The notes beneath the pieces are model-generated. The model did no database searches. It saw nothing but the letters and a program-made list of their open reading frames with translations, and was not told the origin of the DNA. Of a stretch of 64,000 bases of DNA, positions 12,278 to 21,764 are shown one piece after another. The DNA is taken from the NCBI RefSeq assembly GCF_000227685.2, contig NZ_CP007029.1:186001-250000 (forward strand), in the 5' to 3' direction. Within the stretch, counting starts at the first letter, position 1. Every line of letters begins with the position of its first letter. This DNA comes from Thioalkalivibrio paradoxus ARh 1 (GTDB lineage: Bacteria; Pseudomonadota; Gammaproteobacteria; Ectothiorhodospirales; Ectothiorhodospiraceae). The translations under genes were made by a program, and so were the position numbers.

Positions 12278-13220
12278 GACGGTGGACGTAGTGCTGGCCA
12301 ATCCCCGCGGTTTCTGCGCCGGGGTGGAACGTGCGATCGAGATCGTCGAGCGCGCGCTGGAGCTGTTCGGTGCGCCGCTGTATGTGCGCCACGAGGTGGT
12401 ACATAACCGCCATGTGGTCGATCGGCTGCGCGCCGGTGGCGTGGTGTTCGTCGATGAACTCGACGAGGTGCCGGACGGCCAGGTCGTGATCTTTTCAGCC
12501 CACGGTGTTCCCAAGCGCGTGCAGGACGAGGCGGCCCGTCGCGGCCTGCAGGTGTTCGATGCGACCTGCCCACTGGTCACCAAGGTGCATTTGGAGGTGG
12601 CGCGCTATGCCCGGGAAGGGCGCGAGGTGGTTCTGATCGGGCACGCCGGCCATCCGGAAGTCGAGGGCACGCTGGGGCAGTTCGCCCCCGCCCACGGTGG
12701 CCGGATGTACCTGGTCGAGGCGCCCGAGGATGTCGCCGGCCTCGAAGTGTCCGACCCCGATCGGCTGGCCTACGTCAGCCAGACGACCCTGTCGATGGAC
12801 GACACCGCCGCGGTCATCGACGCGCTGCGCGCCCGCTTCCCGCGGATCGAGGGCCCGCGCAAGATGGACATCTGCTACGCGACGCAGAACCGTCAGGACG
12901 CGGTGAAGGAACTCGTGCGCCAGTGCGACCTGCTGCTGGTGGTCGGATCCGGCAATAGCTCCAACTCCAACCGCCTGCGCGAGATCGGCGCGCGGGCCGG
13001 CGTCGAGTCCTATCTGGTCGACGGTCCGGCGGACGTCGAGCCGGCCTGGCTGGAGGGCAAGCGCCACATCGGGGTGACTGCCGGCGCATCGGCACCCGAA
13101 ATCCTGGTGCGGGAACTGATCGAGTTCCTGCGCGCCCAGGGCGCGGAGCAGGTCAGCGAAGCCAGCGGCCTGGAGGAACACGTGACCTTCTCCCTGCCGG
13201 CCGCGTTACGCCGGGCCTGA
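12264..13220 (+). CDS. ispH: 4-hydroxy-3-methylbut-2-enyl diphosphate reductase
   Basis: This 318-residue iron-sulfur enzyme performs the last MEP-pathway step, making IPP and DMAPP. The three cluster cysteines are in RGFCAGV, DATCPLV and [18 protein letters not shown], and the VEGTLGQ and [10 protein letters not shown] blocks are present. It overlaps fkpB by 14 nt. The downstream CobW-like gene starts on its last base, suggesting co-transcription. With ispB the window holds both early and late isoprenoid genes. Confidence 0.97.
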   Translation: MARAETVDVVLANPRGFCAGVERAIEIVERALELFGAPLYVRHEVVHNRHVVDRLRAGGVVFVDELDEVPDGQVVIFSAHGVPKRVQDEAARRGLQVFDATCPLVTKVHLEVARYAREGREVVLIGHAGHPEVEGTLGQFAPAHGGRMYLVEAPEDVAGLEVSDPDRLAYVSQTTLSMDDTAAVIDALRARFPRIEGPRKMDICYATQNRQDAVKELVRQCDLLLVVGSGNSSNSNRLREIGARAGVESYLVDGPADVEPAWLEGKRHIGVTAGASAPEILVRELIEFLRAQGAEQVSEASGLEEHVTFSLPAALRRA

Positions 13221-14278
13221 TGTCGGGCCCGGGAATGCGGCCGCCTCGGGACATCCCGGTCAACCTCGTCACCGGTTTTCTCGGTGTCGGCAAGACCACC
13301 GCGATCCGGAACCTGCTGCGGCAACGCCCCAGCGGCGAGCACTGGGCAGTCCTGGTCAACGAATTCGGCGAGATCGGCGTCGACGGCGGCTTGCTCGCGG
13401 ACACCGGCGTTGCGCTGGAGGAAATCCCCGGTGGTTGCCTGTGCTGCGTGTCGGCGCAGCTGTTCACGGTCGGGCTGAATCGCCTGATTCGCCAGCGCCG
13501 GCCGGACCGGATCCTGATCGAGCCCACCGGCCTCGGGCATCCGGCGCAGATCCTGCGCACGCTGACCGAACCGCCCTATGCCGGTGTGCTGGACCTGCGC
13601 GCGACCATGACGCTGATCGACGCCCGCCATCTGGCGTCCCTGCGGCATCGCGAGCATCCGATCTGGCGGGACCAGATCGCGCTGGCGGACATCCTGGTGG
13701 CGAACAAGCTCGACCTGTATACCGAGGCCGACCGCGAGGCCTTGCGGGACTACGTTGCACAGATGCCCGCGCCGCGCCCGCTGGTGGTCGAGACCTCCAA
13801 CGGCCGGGTGGCAGTGGAGTGGTTGAGTCGCCCGCGTCTGGATCGCGGCGGCGCGCTGTTCCCCGAAGCCCGCGCGTTTCTGCAGGCCCAGGCCGCTCAG
13901 GGTCACCATGACCATGACCATGACCATGACCATGGCCACCACGCATCCGGCGCGGCACCCGGCGACTGGGTCACCGTCGATACCCGTGGCGACGGCTACA
14001 TCGGCCGGAGCTGGTGGCTTCCCGTGGATCGGGAGCTCGATCACGCGTCGCTGCAGCGATGGGTCAGGGCGTTTTCCGGCGAACGCCTGAAGGGTCTGAT
14101 GCGTACCGAGCGGGGTTGGCAGCAACTGAATCGCGTCGACGGCGACGGCGAACTCGAAGACCTGCCGCCGCCATCGGAGCCGATTCGCCCCCGGATCGAG
14201 GCGATCGTTCCCGAGCACAGACCCGACCTCCTTCAGGCCTTCGACGCGGCGCTGCGCGGTACCGAACGCCGGGCCTGA
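13220..14278 (+). CDS. CobW/COG0523 family metallochaperone GTPase
   Basis: This 352-residue G3E-family GTPase carries a P-loop (GFLGVGKTT), the CxCC metal-binding motif (GCLCC) near residue 73, EPTGLGHP (switch) and NKLD. A His/Asp-rich loop (HHDHDHDHDHGHH) lies near residues 229-242, before a CobW C-terminal domain. Such proteins insert or store metals, most often zinc. The His-rich linker supports metal binding but does not identify the metal. It follows ispH without a gap. No Zur box was searched for by computation. Confidence 0.87.
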   Translation: MSGPGMRPPRDIPVNLVTGFLGVGKTTAIRNLLRQRPSGEHWAVLVNEFGEIGVDGGLLADTGVALEEIPGGCLCCVSAQLFTVGLNRLIRQRRPDRILIEPTGLGHPAQILRTLTEPPYAGVLDLRATMTLIDARHLASLRHREHPIWRDQIALADILVANKLDLYTEADREALRDYVAQMPAPRPLVVETSNGRVAVEWLSRPRLDRGGALFPEARAFLQAQAAQGHHDHDHDHDHGHHASGAAPGDWVTVDTRGDGYIGRSWWLPVDRELDHASLQRWVRAFSGERLKGLMRTERGWQQLNRVDGDGELEDLPPPSEPIRPRIEAIVPEHRPDLLQAFDAALRGTERRA

Positions 14279-14704
14279 GCCGGGCGCAGGCCGGCTCGAC
14301 GCGGTGCGCCCCCTCCGGCGCACCGCAGCCCCGCGCCCGCTACGTCCGGACCCCCAAGACCGACCATCCGCGCGCCAGCCGCCCTGGGGTGATGCAGGCC
14401 TCCGGGAGAACGGGGCCGGGCGATGCCTGCGTTATTTCGAACGCTTCCCGCGCCGACCTGCGTGAAATGCCGCACTCACTGGGATGCTCATCCGGCGCAA
14501 TCGGCGTCGGACCCGCATTGTGGGTCTTGGCGCGAATGCTGCTTGTACCCACGTTGCCGGCAGAGGCCGTGGGTGCGGGGAACCCTTCCCGAATTGTTCA
14601 AGCTCGGTCGCGGTGTCCCCCATCGCTTGCTTCGCGCCAAGGGAGGGGCCGCCTCGCGCCACGCTTCCGCCGGCACACCAGATTTCCACCAATCGAGGAT
14701 ACTC
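14279..14704. other. Intergenic region before the second DsrE-like gene
   Basis: These 426 nt contain no open frame with protein-like composition. The only clear signal is the ribosome-binding site (CGAGG) just before 14705. A promoter is expected here, but I could not pick one with confidence. Confidence 0.5.
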
Positions 14705-15163
14705 ATGATCAAGAAGCCTTTGGCATTTATCGCCCTGTTGCTCGTTTTGCTTGCCGGGTTCGCGACTGCTGCGCATGCCGATGACGAGCACACCCAGGGG
14801 CTGTTCGTCAATCTGACCACCGATGACACCTGGTCAGCCAGCAAGGCCATCTTCTTTGCGCACCAGCGGGCGCTCAAGGCTGGCCATGAACCGGTTGCGG
14901 TATGGTTGAACGTTCGGGGCATCTATCTCGCGGACCGCAAACGCGCGTCGGATGTGCATGGTCCGATGGCCGAGCAGGGGGCCTCGATCCAGGATATGTT
15001 GCGGGCGTTCATCGAGGACGGTGGCCGCGTCATCGCCTGCGCGGCCTGCGCGCGCGCAGCGGGGCTCGCGCCGGCCGATTTCATCGAAGGGGTCGAAATG
15101 GGGGATCCCGAGCTGGTGCTCGGCCTGGTGTTCGACCCCAATGTGAAAACGTTGACCTGGTAG
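14705..15163 (+). CDS. Exported DsrE-family protein with a CxxC motif
   Basis: This 152-residue protein has a signal peptide (KKPLAFIALLLVLLAGF, cleavage near AHA|DDEH at residue 25) and a DsrE-like fold (LFVNLTTDD, AIFFAHQRALKAGHEPVAVWLN, GDPELVLGLVFD). Cys112 and Cys115 (ACAACA) lie where DsrE-type proteins carry sulfur-binding or redox cysteines. It should act in the periplasm in sulfur handling, a role inferred from fold and motif. It is upstream of a periplasmic copper chaperone (54-nt gap), possibly in the same operon. Confidence 0.75.
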   Translation: MIKKPLAFIALLLVLLAGFATAAHADDEHTQGLFVNLTTDDTWSASKAIFFAHQRALKAGHEPVAVWLNVRGIYLADRKRASDVHGPMAEQGASIQDMLRAFIEDGGRVIACAACARAAGLAPADFIEGVEMGDPELVLGLVFDPNVKTLTW

Positions 15164-15217
15164 CCTGCCGTCCACGCGAAGGATGAACCCAACCAACACG
15201 CTCGACGGAGGCTAGGA

Positions 15218-15784
15218 ATGGATTGCCAACACCGATCAGGTTCTTTCCACAAGGCTGCGTTGGCTGCCATCGCGTTCGTCGGCTGCGCGATGGGCAGTTC
15301 TGCATTGTTTGCCCACCACGTGCCCGGCCACCACGGGTCCGACATCGCCGAATGTGATTGTCCGCCAGGTGTCGAACTGGCGTCCGACGCCTGGGTGCGC
15401 CTGCTGCCGCCGACGCAGCCGAATACCGCGGCTTACATGACGCTGCGCAATCTCACCGATGCGGATCTGCACATCATTGCGGCGGAATCGCCGGCGGCCC
15501 GGGTGACCGAACTCCACGACCATGTGCAAGACGCCGAGGGCGTGATGCGCATGCGCGAGGTCGACGCGATCGTGATTCCCGCGCACGGGAAGGTGGAACT
15601 GAAACCGGGCGGCCTGCACGTGATGCTGATCGACATGGTCGAGCCGCTGCAGCAGGGGCAGCACGTGCCGATCACCCTGTACGTCGAAGGGTTCCAGGAT
15701 CTGCATCTTCATGCGCCCGTGCAGCACGCGGGTAGCGGTGCGGGCCACGATCACCACCACGATCACCACGGCCATTCTCACTGA
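15218..15784 (+). CDS. Periplasmic copper chaperone PCu(A)C
   Basis: This 188-residue PCu(A)C/DUF461 protein delivers copper to the CuA site of cytochrome oxidases. The metal ligands fit the family motif: His100, Met110/Met112 (GVMRMREV) and His134/Met136 (GLHVMLID). The N-terminus has a signal-like hydrophobic segment. The C-terminus is a His-rich tail (HDHHHDHHGHSH), and another HH cluster (HHVPGHH) lies near residue 33, giving extra copper sites as in many free-living bacteria. A GGAGG site precedes the ATG. Confidence 0.9.
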   Translation: MDCQHRSGSFHKAALAAIAFVGCAMGSSALFAHHVPGHHGSDIAECDCPPGVELASDAWVRLLPPTQPNTAAYMTLRNLTDADLHIIAAESPAARVTELHDHVQDAEGVMRMREVDAIVIPAHGKVELKPGGLHVMLIDMVEPLQQGQHVPITLYVEGFQDLHLHAPVQHAGSGAGHDHHHDHHGHSH

Positions 15785-15956
15785 CGGTCGTTTTCCCGGC
15801 AGCAGGCGTCGGGAAGCATGAACGCGGCCTGCGGATGAATGCGGAAAAGCCATGTAAAGGGCCTCGGCTGCCCCGCGTCCTTCGCGGGGTCCGTGTTCGT
15901 CCGCCGGCCGCTATTGCAAGCGGGCGCAGCCGGAGGCGTTCCGGCACTCCTGGCTC

Positions 15957-15989
15957 GAATTCCCGATCCAACGTCGGCTTCGGGAATTC
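15957..15989. terminator. 9-bp inverted repeat between convergent genes
   Basis: GAATTCCCG and CGGGAATTC flank a 15-nt loop, between the copper-chaperone gene (+) and the HD-GYP gene (-). There is no clear U-run, so it is at best a weak terminator. Confidence 0.35.
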
Positions 15990-16017
15990 ATCAAATGTTG
16001 CCTGCTGCGTCTTCGGT

Positions 16018-17442
16018 TCAGTATTCGGCCAGGGGTAGCCGTCCCGCATCGATCAGTTTCAGGCAGGCGTCGACCACTCGCGCATCGAAGCGGGTGCCCC
16101 GGTGGGTCCGAATCTCTTCGACGGCCGCACTCAGGCCCAGCGCGGGCCGATAGGGGCGGTGCGAGGAAATGGCCTCGACCACATCGGCTACGGCGAGGAT
16201 GCGCGCTTCGAGCAATATGTCGTTCCCGGACAGGCCATCGGGATAACCCGATCCATCCAAACGCTCATGGTGCTGGCGGATGATCTGGGGCACCGGCCAG
16301 GGGAAGTCGATGCCCTTGACGATGTCGTATCCGGCAATCGCATGCCCCTTGATGATCTCGAACTCGGCCACGCTGAGCTTCCCGGGGCGGGAAAGAATCT
16401 CCACCGGCACCGAAATCTTGCCGATGTCGTGAATCGTACCCGCCACGAACAGCCCCTTGAGACGGTGTTCGTCGAGTCCTATTTCGTGAGCGATGGCTTC
16501 GGCAATGCGGGTGGCACGCTTCTGATGGCCTGCCGTGTAGGGATCGCGGAATTCCAGTGTGGTGGCAATGGCCTCGATCGTACGCTCCAGCGAGTGTTCC
16601 AATGCATGTCGCGCCTTCAGGTGCTGTTCACGGGCTTGGAGCGTGTCCAGGCCATAGGTCAGGTCGCCGGCCATCTCCACCATCACCCGGACATCCTCGA
16701 TTTCCGAGAAGGCATGGTGATCATCGGCGAACACCAGCAGCCGACCCAACGGGCGGTCCTGCAGCCGCAAGGGCAGGATGATCGAGTGCCCCGGGCGATC
16801 GGCATCGCCGTCGTAGAGTCCGCAGGGGCCATCTGGCATCAGATCCTCATCCCAGTGCACGTCCTCCCGTCCCGCCTGGCACCGGGCGCCATCGTCCAGC
16901 GCGATGAGTGCCGCCGGGTACCCGCCCCCAATGATGGCCTCGCCCATCAACTCGAGCATCTCTTCCACGCTCCGGGCATGGACCACGGCCTGGTTCCCCG
17001 CCGAAAGCGTGCGTAGCGCGCGGGTGCGCTCCGCCACTTTCCGCTCGAGTTCGAGCTGCAGCTCGCGCAGGTTCAGATGGCTCTGAACGCGGACCAGCAC
17101 TTCTTCGGGAACGAAGGGCTTGGTGATGTAGTCGACGGCACCCACCGCGAAACTTCGCAACTTGTCGGCCGATTCGCGCAGGGCGCTGAGGAAAATCACC
17201 GGCACATCGCGGCTGGCCGGATCCTGCTTGAGCCTTTCGCACACCTCGAAGCCATTCATCTGCGGCATCTTGATGTCCAGCAGCACCAGATCCGGCAGGC
17301 GGGCCTTCACCGACTCCAGGGCCATCCGGCCGCTGGACGCAACGCGGACGTTGTAGCCGGCCCCTCGCAGTACCTTGGTCATCAGCTTCAGGTTCGCCGG
17401 ATTGTCGTCGACCACCAGCACCCCACCGTTGAGCAGACTCAT
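16018..17442 (-). CDS. Response regulator with HD-GYP c-di-GMP phosphodiesterase domain
   Basis: This 474-residue RpfG-like protein has a receiver domain at residues 8-120 (DD near 12-13, phospho-acceptor Asp in LVLLDIKMP near 55, Lys in ITKPF). A coiled linker follows, then a GAF-like middle (about 150-260) and an HD-GYP domain (HDIGK near 336, HHERLDGSGYPDG near 395). HD-GYP domains hydrolyse cyclic di-GMP, and the key residues are present. Its start overlaps the stop of the upstream hybrid kinase by 4 nt, so that kinase probably controls it. Confidence 0.92.
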   Translation of the reverse strand: MSLLNGGVLVVDDNPANLKLMTKVLRGAGYNVRVASSGRMALESVKARLPDLVLLDIKMPQMNGFEVCERLKQDPASRDVPVIFLSALRESADKLRSFAVGAVDYITKPFVPEEVLVRVQSHLNLRELQLELERKVAERTRALRTLSAGNQAVVHARSVEEMLELMGEAIIGGGYPAALIALDDGARCQAGREDVHWDEDLMPDGPCGLYDGDADRPGHSIILPLRLQDRPLGRLLVFADDHHAFSEIEDVRVMVEMAGDLTYGLDTLQAREQHLKARHALEHSLERTIEAIATTLEFRDPYTAGHQKRATRIAEAIAHEIGLDEHRLKGLFVAGTIHDIGKISVPVEILSRPGKLSVAEFEIIKGHAIAGYDIVKGIDFPWPVPQIIRQHHERLDGSGYPDGLSGNDILLEARILAVADVVEAISSHRPYRPALGLSAAVEEIRTHRGTRFDARVVDACLKLIDAGRLPLAEY

Positions 17443-19694
17443 TCTCCCGCCTCATTGCCATCCAGCACAGCCAACACCTCATCGTATCGGAAGGACTCCA
17501 ATGGCCCATGCAAGACCCGTGCCAGTGGCGCATCGTCCCGAGCAATGTCGGACACGAGCGTCTCCAGCGCATCGACATCCCCTGCCAACAGCGCCTCGCG
17601 CAAGGTGCCGCGGCGATCGGGGGACAGGCGGGCAAGCGCGCCAGCCCAATCGGTGGATTCTGCGGAGCTGCCCCGTGTTGCCGGGTCATCGTCGGCATAG
17701 CGATAGCGTAGCCCCAGATGCCGTCGCATGGTCTCGAAGATCTGATGCGGCTGGAACGGCTTGCGCAGCAGGGCCACGCAACCGCTGGCGAACACTTGGG
17801 CCTGATCGTCCGTGGAAATGCTCGCCGTGAGGGCGGCGATCACGGTCTTGTCGCCGTCTGCAGCCTTGCGAATCAGGCGAGCTGCCTCGTGGCCATCCAT
17901 TTCCGGCATGCGGATGTCCATCCAGACGAAATGCGGGTGCCAGTCATTGAATTGCTGCACGGCTTCACGGCCGTCAGCCGCCTGCCGCACCGAGAAACCG
18001 GCGCCCTCCAGCAGGCGGACCAACAGCAGCCGGTTGGCATCGGAGTCGTCTGCCACCAGCACCCGCCACTCCGGCTGATCCTCAGTCAAGTGAAGCACAC
18101 GGCGTGCAGGGGCCGCTTGCTCGATCTGGTCGGGCCTGGCTTTCTCGAGCGGCAGCCGAACGGTGAAGCGGGAACCGGAACCCGGCTGACTCTCGACCGA
18201 GATCTCGCCGCCCATCAGTTCGACGAACTGCCGGGTGATCGGCAGCCCCAGCCCGGTTCCCTCGGTGGGGCCGGCCCCATCCACCTGATAAAACGGCTCA
18301 AAGATACGCGCGATGGCCTCGTCGTCGATCCCCCTTCCCTGATCGGTGACAGTGATCTCCAGCACCGCCTGCCCGCCGCGAGGTTGGATGGACCGGGCCG
18401 CGATCCGCACCTCGCCCCGGTCGCTGTACTTGACCGCATTGCTGGCCAGATTGATCAGTATCTGCTGCAACTTGCGTCCATCCGAACGGATATGTGCCGG
18501 CAGAGCGGGATCCCGGAATACCGAAAGCTCGAGCCCCCGCTCGTTCGCACGTGGGCGCAACATGTCGGCCACGTCATCGAGCAGCGATGGCAGGTCGACC
18601 GTGCTCTCCTCCAGCGTCAGGCGACCGGATTCGATCTTCGCCGTGTCCAGCACGTCGTTGATCAGCGACAGCAGGTGTGCGCCATTGCGCTGCACGAAGT
18701 CCAGATACTCGCGCAGCTGAGCCGTGGCGCCGGAATCGTGTTTTGCCAGGTGCGCGAAGCCGAGAATGGCATTGAGCGGTGTGCGCAACTCGTGGCTCAT
18801 GTTCGCCAGGAACACGCTCTTGGCCCGGTTGGCCGCCTCGGCTCGGTCGCGCGCCACCTCGAGTTCCGCCGTGCGTTCGGAAACGAGGGCCTCCAGCCCC
18901 TCGTTGAGTCGGGCGATCTTTGCGTTCGCCTCGTGGCGCACCCGCATGTCCCGGACCAGACGCTGCCGCGCTGCCAGCAGCCCGGCGATACCCAGCACCC
19001 AGGCCGCGAGAAAGGTGGCCAGGTTCTGCCCCACCGCCGTGCGCTCGTGTTCCAGATAGCCGGACAGGGGCACCGCAACGGACACCCCACCGCGGATATC
19101 GCCGATGCGGTACCCCTGATGCCCATGGCAGTGCAAACAGCCGGGATCCGTCTCCATCGGCGACATGTAGCGCAGGTATGGCTTGCCGTCGATCTCCGCG
19201 ACCTCCATGACCTCTCCGCCGCCTTCCTGGAAATGCATCAGCGCACTGCGCTCCCAGGGATCCGGCTGGTTGTCGGGACGCAACGGATCAAGGCTCGTGA
19301 TGTTGCCGCGCACACCGAACAGCTCCCCGAACTGCTCGTTGAGTTCGCGCAGCATGTATGCCGGATTCATCAGGGTGAGCTCACGCCCGGAGGGAAGGGT
19401 AATGTCCCGTTCCGGGACATGGGCCAGCCAGGGGTTGGGCGGGGTTTGCTCGCTGACCGGCACGTACACGCCGCCATGCATCGCGCCCCAGAAGCGGAAC
19501 GCCTGATCCTTGTTGAAATTGGCCTCCGCTTCCTTGCGGGCTAGATCCATGGTCATGTCATGCAGACTGTTGACCGTCCACCAGGCCATCCCTGCGAAGG
19601 TGAGCGTCCAGGCCAGCGCCGCCAGGCCGAGGTAGACATGCAGCCAGTGTATTTGGCGCTGGAGATGTCTGGCACTGTCATCGAAAGCAGACAT
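17439..19694 (-). CDS. Hybrid sensor histidine kinase with haem-type CxxCH sensor domain
   Basis: This 751-residue membrane kinase has TM1 near residues 18-43 and TM2 near 225-242. The periplasmic domain between them (DUF3365/Tll0287-like) carries CLHCH at residues 186-190, a c-type haem attachment motif. Then come HisKA (MSHELRTPLN, His301), HATPase (GTGLGLPITRQF) and a receiver (FVWMDIRMPEM). The last 100 residues have no clear family. The haem motif suggests redox or gas sensing, by inference. It is the first gene of a two-gene operon with the HD-GYP regulator. Confidence 0.92.
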   Translation of the reverse strand: MSAFDDSARHLQRQIHWLHVYLGLAALAWTLTFAGMAWWTVNSLHDMTMDLARKEAEANFNKDQAFRFWGAMHGGVYVPVSEQTPPNPWLAHVPERDITLPSGRELTLMNPAYMLRELNEQFGELFGVRGNITSLDPLRPDNQPDPWERSALMHFQEGGGEVMEVAEIDGKPYLRYMSPMETDPGCLHCHGHQGYRIGDIRGGVSVAVPLSGYLEHERTAVGQNLATFLAAWVLGIAGLLAARQRLVRDMRVRHEANAKIARLNEGLEALVSERTAELEVARDRAEAANRAKSVFLANMSHELRTPLNAILGFAHLAKHDSGATAQLREYLDFVQRNGAHLLSLINDVLDTAKIESGRLTLEESTVDLPSLLDDVADMLRPRANERGLELSVFRDPALPAHIRSDGRKLQQILINLASNAVKYSDRGEVRIAARSIQPRGGQAVLEITVTDQGRGIDDEAIARIFEPFYQVDGAGPTEGTGLGLPITRQFVELMGGEISVESQPGSGSRFTVRLPLEKARPDQIEQAAPARRVLHLTEDQPEWRVLVADDSDANRLLLVRLLEGAGFSVRQAADGREAVQQFNDWHPHFVWMDIRMPEMDGHEAARLIRKAADGDKTVIAALTASISTDDQAQVFASGCVALLRKPFQPHQIFETMRRHLGLRYRYADDDPATRGSSAESTDWAGALARLSPDRRGTLREALLAGDVDALETLVSDIARDDAPLARVLHGPLESFRYDEVLAVLDGNEAGE

Positions 19695-20094
19695 CGAACA
19701 AATCCTTCCTCAGTTCGATCTGTGCCGGAACACGATCGGAGCCGGCGCTGGTTCACGCCGCCGCATCCTGGACCATGGGACCCTGCTTCTTTTGCGGGGC
19801 CATGGTTTAGACATCTTGGCATATGTCCTTTCGTCGTGCTCGGCCCGTTCTGCGTTCCCTGTCCTTCGACGTTGGCCTTCGACGCTGGCCCCATCCGCGA
19901 AGTCTGGTTGACGCGCTCGCGCGATCGCCCACCGGCATTGCGCCGTCCGCCCGACGCCATGGCCCGGTCGATAGTATGAGGAATTCAGATTTGTTAATAT
20001 TCCGGCATTCGTGTCAGCTTGGCACTGAACGCCGGCGGCGGCGTCGCGACAGCTGCTGGCCTTCTCGAACCCATGACCGAACGAGGGAGCGGCG
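19695..20094. other. Divergent intergenic region (kinase operon / ABC importer)
   Basis: These 400 nt separate the minus-strand signalling operon from the plus-strand ABC importer and must hold promoters for both. The only candidate I can point to is TAATAT at 19995-20000 as a -10 for the importer, without a good -35. Open frames here have no protein-like character. Confidence 0.4.
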
Positions 20095-21708
20095 ATGAAC
20101 CGAACCAAGTGCCGGCAGAACGCCGGGGTTGGTATCCGTCTACTCGTGCTGGCACTGCTGCTGATGCTCGCCGCCGGGGTGTCGGTCAGCACGGCGAGCG
20201 AGCCATTGCCGGACATTCGGATCGGGGACGGCCGCGGCGACTGGGGGCATCCGAACCCCTATCTGCACTACCCGCGCGGTCCGGGCTACGTGCGCATGAG
20301 CTGGGTCTTCGACACGCTGATCTGGAAAGACGAAGACGGATTCCGTCCCGCACTGGCGCGGTCCTGGAGTTACGACGCGGAGAAGCGGGCCTTCGTGTTC
20401 GAACTCGAGCCGCAAGCCCGTTGGCACGACGGCGAGCCGCTGACCGCGGACGACGTCGCGTTCACGATCGAGCTGTTCCAGGAACACCCGTACGACTGGA
20501 TCGGCATCGACGACGTCAGCCATGCCGAGGTGCTGGGTTCGCACGAGGTTGCCATTCATCTGCGCCAGCCCTATGCGCCTTTCCTCGCCGACATTGCCGG
20601 CACGATGCCGATCATGCCCGCGCACATCTGGCGTGGGATCGAGGATCCGAACCGCTTCACCGCCCCGGAAGCCTTCATCGGCAGCGGCCCCTACCGGCTC
20701 GTGGATTTCAATCCGGTGCAGGGCAGCTATCTCTACGAGGCCTTTGCCGACTACCACCTCGGCGAGCCGAAGGCCAAGCGTCTGGTCTACGTTCGCATCG
20801 GGCAGCCGATCGCGGCGCTGCGCAACGGTGAAGTGGATCTGGTCACCATCCGGCCGGAGATGGTCGAGCCGCTGCAGCGCCAGGGCTTCGAGATCATTCA
20901 GGACGAACGCGGCTGGAACAAGAAGCTGATGATCAACCACCGCAAGGCGCCGTTCGACGACCGCCGGTTCCGCCAGGCTCTGGCGCATGCGATCGACCGG
21001 CAGGAGATCATCGACAAGGCGCAGCGCGGTCACGGGCGTCTGGCTTCATTCGGATTGCTGTCTCCGGATCATGCGCTGTACAGCTCCGACACCCCGGATC
21101 ACGCCCACGACCCCGAGCGCGCATTGGAACTGCTGCGGGGGCTGGGCTATGCGCGCGGCCACGACGGCTTCCTGCAGAAGGCCGGGACTCCCCTCAGGAT
21201 CGAATTGCTGGTGTCCAACATCACCGCGGGCGGACAGACGGCTGCGGATCGGGACGGCGAGGTGATCAAGGCCCAGCTGGAGCGCATCGGCATCCGCACC
21301 GAACTGGTGAACCTGGAGCAGGGCAGCACCGACACGCGCGTTCGTGACTGGAATTTCGATCTCGCGGTCTCGGGTCATGGCGGCATCTCCGGCGATGCGC
21401 GGATTCTGAACGAGATGATCTCGTCCGCCCACGGCGCGGGATCGGTGAACAGCGCCCGGTTCGACGCGCATCCCGAATTGAACGCGTTGCTGGACCAGCA
21501 ACTCCGGGCGATGGATCCCGAAGAACGGCGCGAGATCGTCGCGCGGATTCAGCATCTGCACGCCGAGGAGCTTCCGGCGATCCCGCTGTACTACCCGGAT
21601 TCCTTCGCCGCGTTCGATCCCGCGAAGGGAGTGCGCTGGTTCTTCACGCCCGGCGGGATCGCGAAGGGCATCCCGATCCCGCACAACAAGGTGTCGCTGT
21701 TGCCGTGA
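20095..21708 (+). CDS. ABC transporter substrate-binding protein, family 5 (peptide/nickel type)
   Basis: This 537-residue extracytoplasmic binding protein has a signal peptide ending near STASEPLPDI (about residue 35). It has the family-5 pattern ARWHDGEPLTADDVAFTIE and DDRRFRQALAHAIDRQEII. Relatives bind peptides, nickel chelates or opines, and the ligand cannot be told from sequence. GGGAG precedes the ATG. It begins a four-gene importer with both permeases and a fused ATPase. Confidence 0.9.
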   Translation: MNRTKCRQNAGVGIRLLVLALLLMLAAGVSVSTASEPLPDIRIGDGRGDWGHPNPYLHYPRGPGYVRMSWVFDTLIWKDEDGFRPALARSWSYDAEKRAFVFELEPQARWHDGEPLTADDVAFTIELFQEHPYDWIGIDDVSHAEVLGSHEVAIHLRQPYAPFLADIAGTMPIMPAHIWRGIEDPNRFTAPEAFIGSGPYRLVDFNPVQGSYLYEAFADYHLGEPKAKRLVYVRIGQPIAALRNGEVDLVTIRPEMVEPLQRQGFEIIQDERGWNKKLMINHRKAPFDDRRFRQALAHAIDRQEIIDKAQRGHGRLASFGLLSPDHALYSSDTPDHAHDPERALELLRGLGYARGHDGFLQKAGTPLRIELLVSNITAGGQTAADRDGEVIKAQLERIGIRTELVNLEQGSTDTRVRDWNFDLAVSGHGGISGDARILNEMISSAHGAGSVNSARFDAHPELNALLDQQLRAMDPEERREIVARIQHLHAEELPAIPLYYPDSFAAFDPAKGVRWFFTPGGIAKGIPIPHNKVSLLP

Positions 21709-21764
21709 TCTCACCGCTTCTCGTGGGCAGATCATGAAACCTGTCCCCAGCTCCGCTTGAGGCC

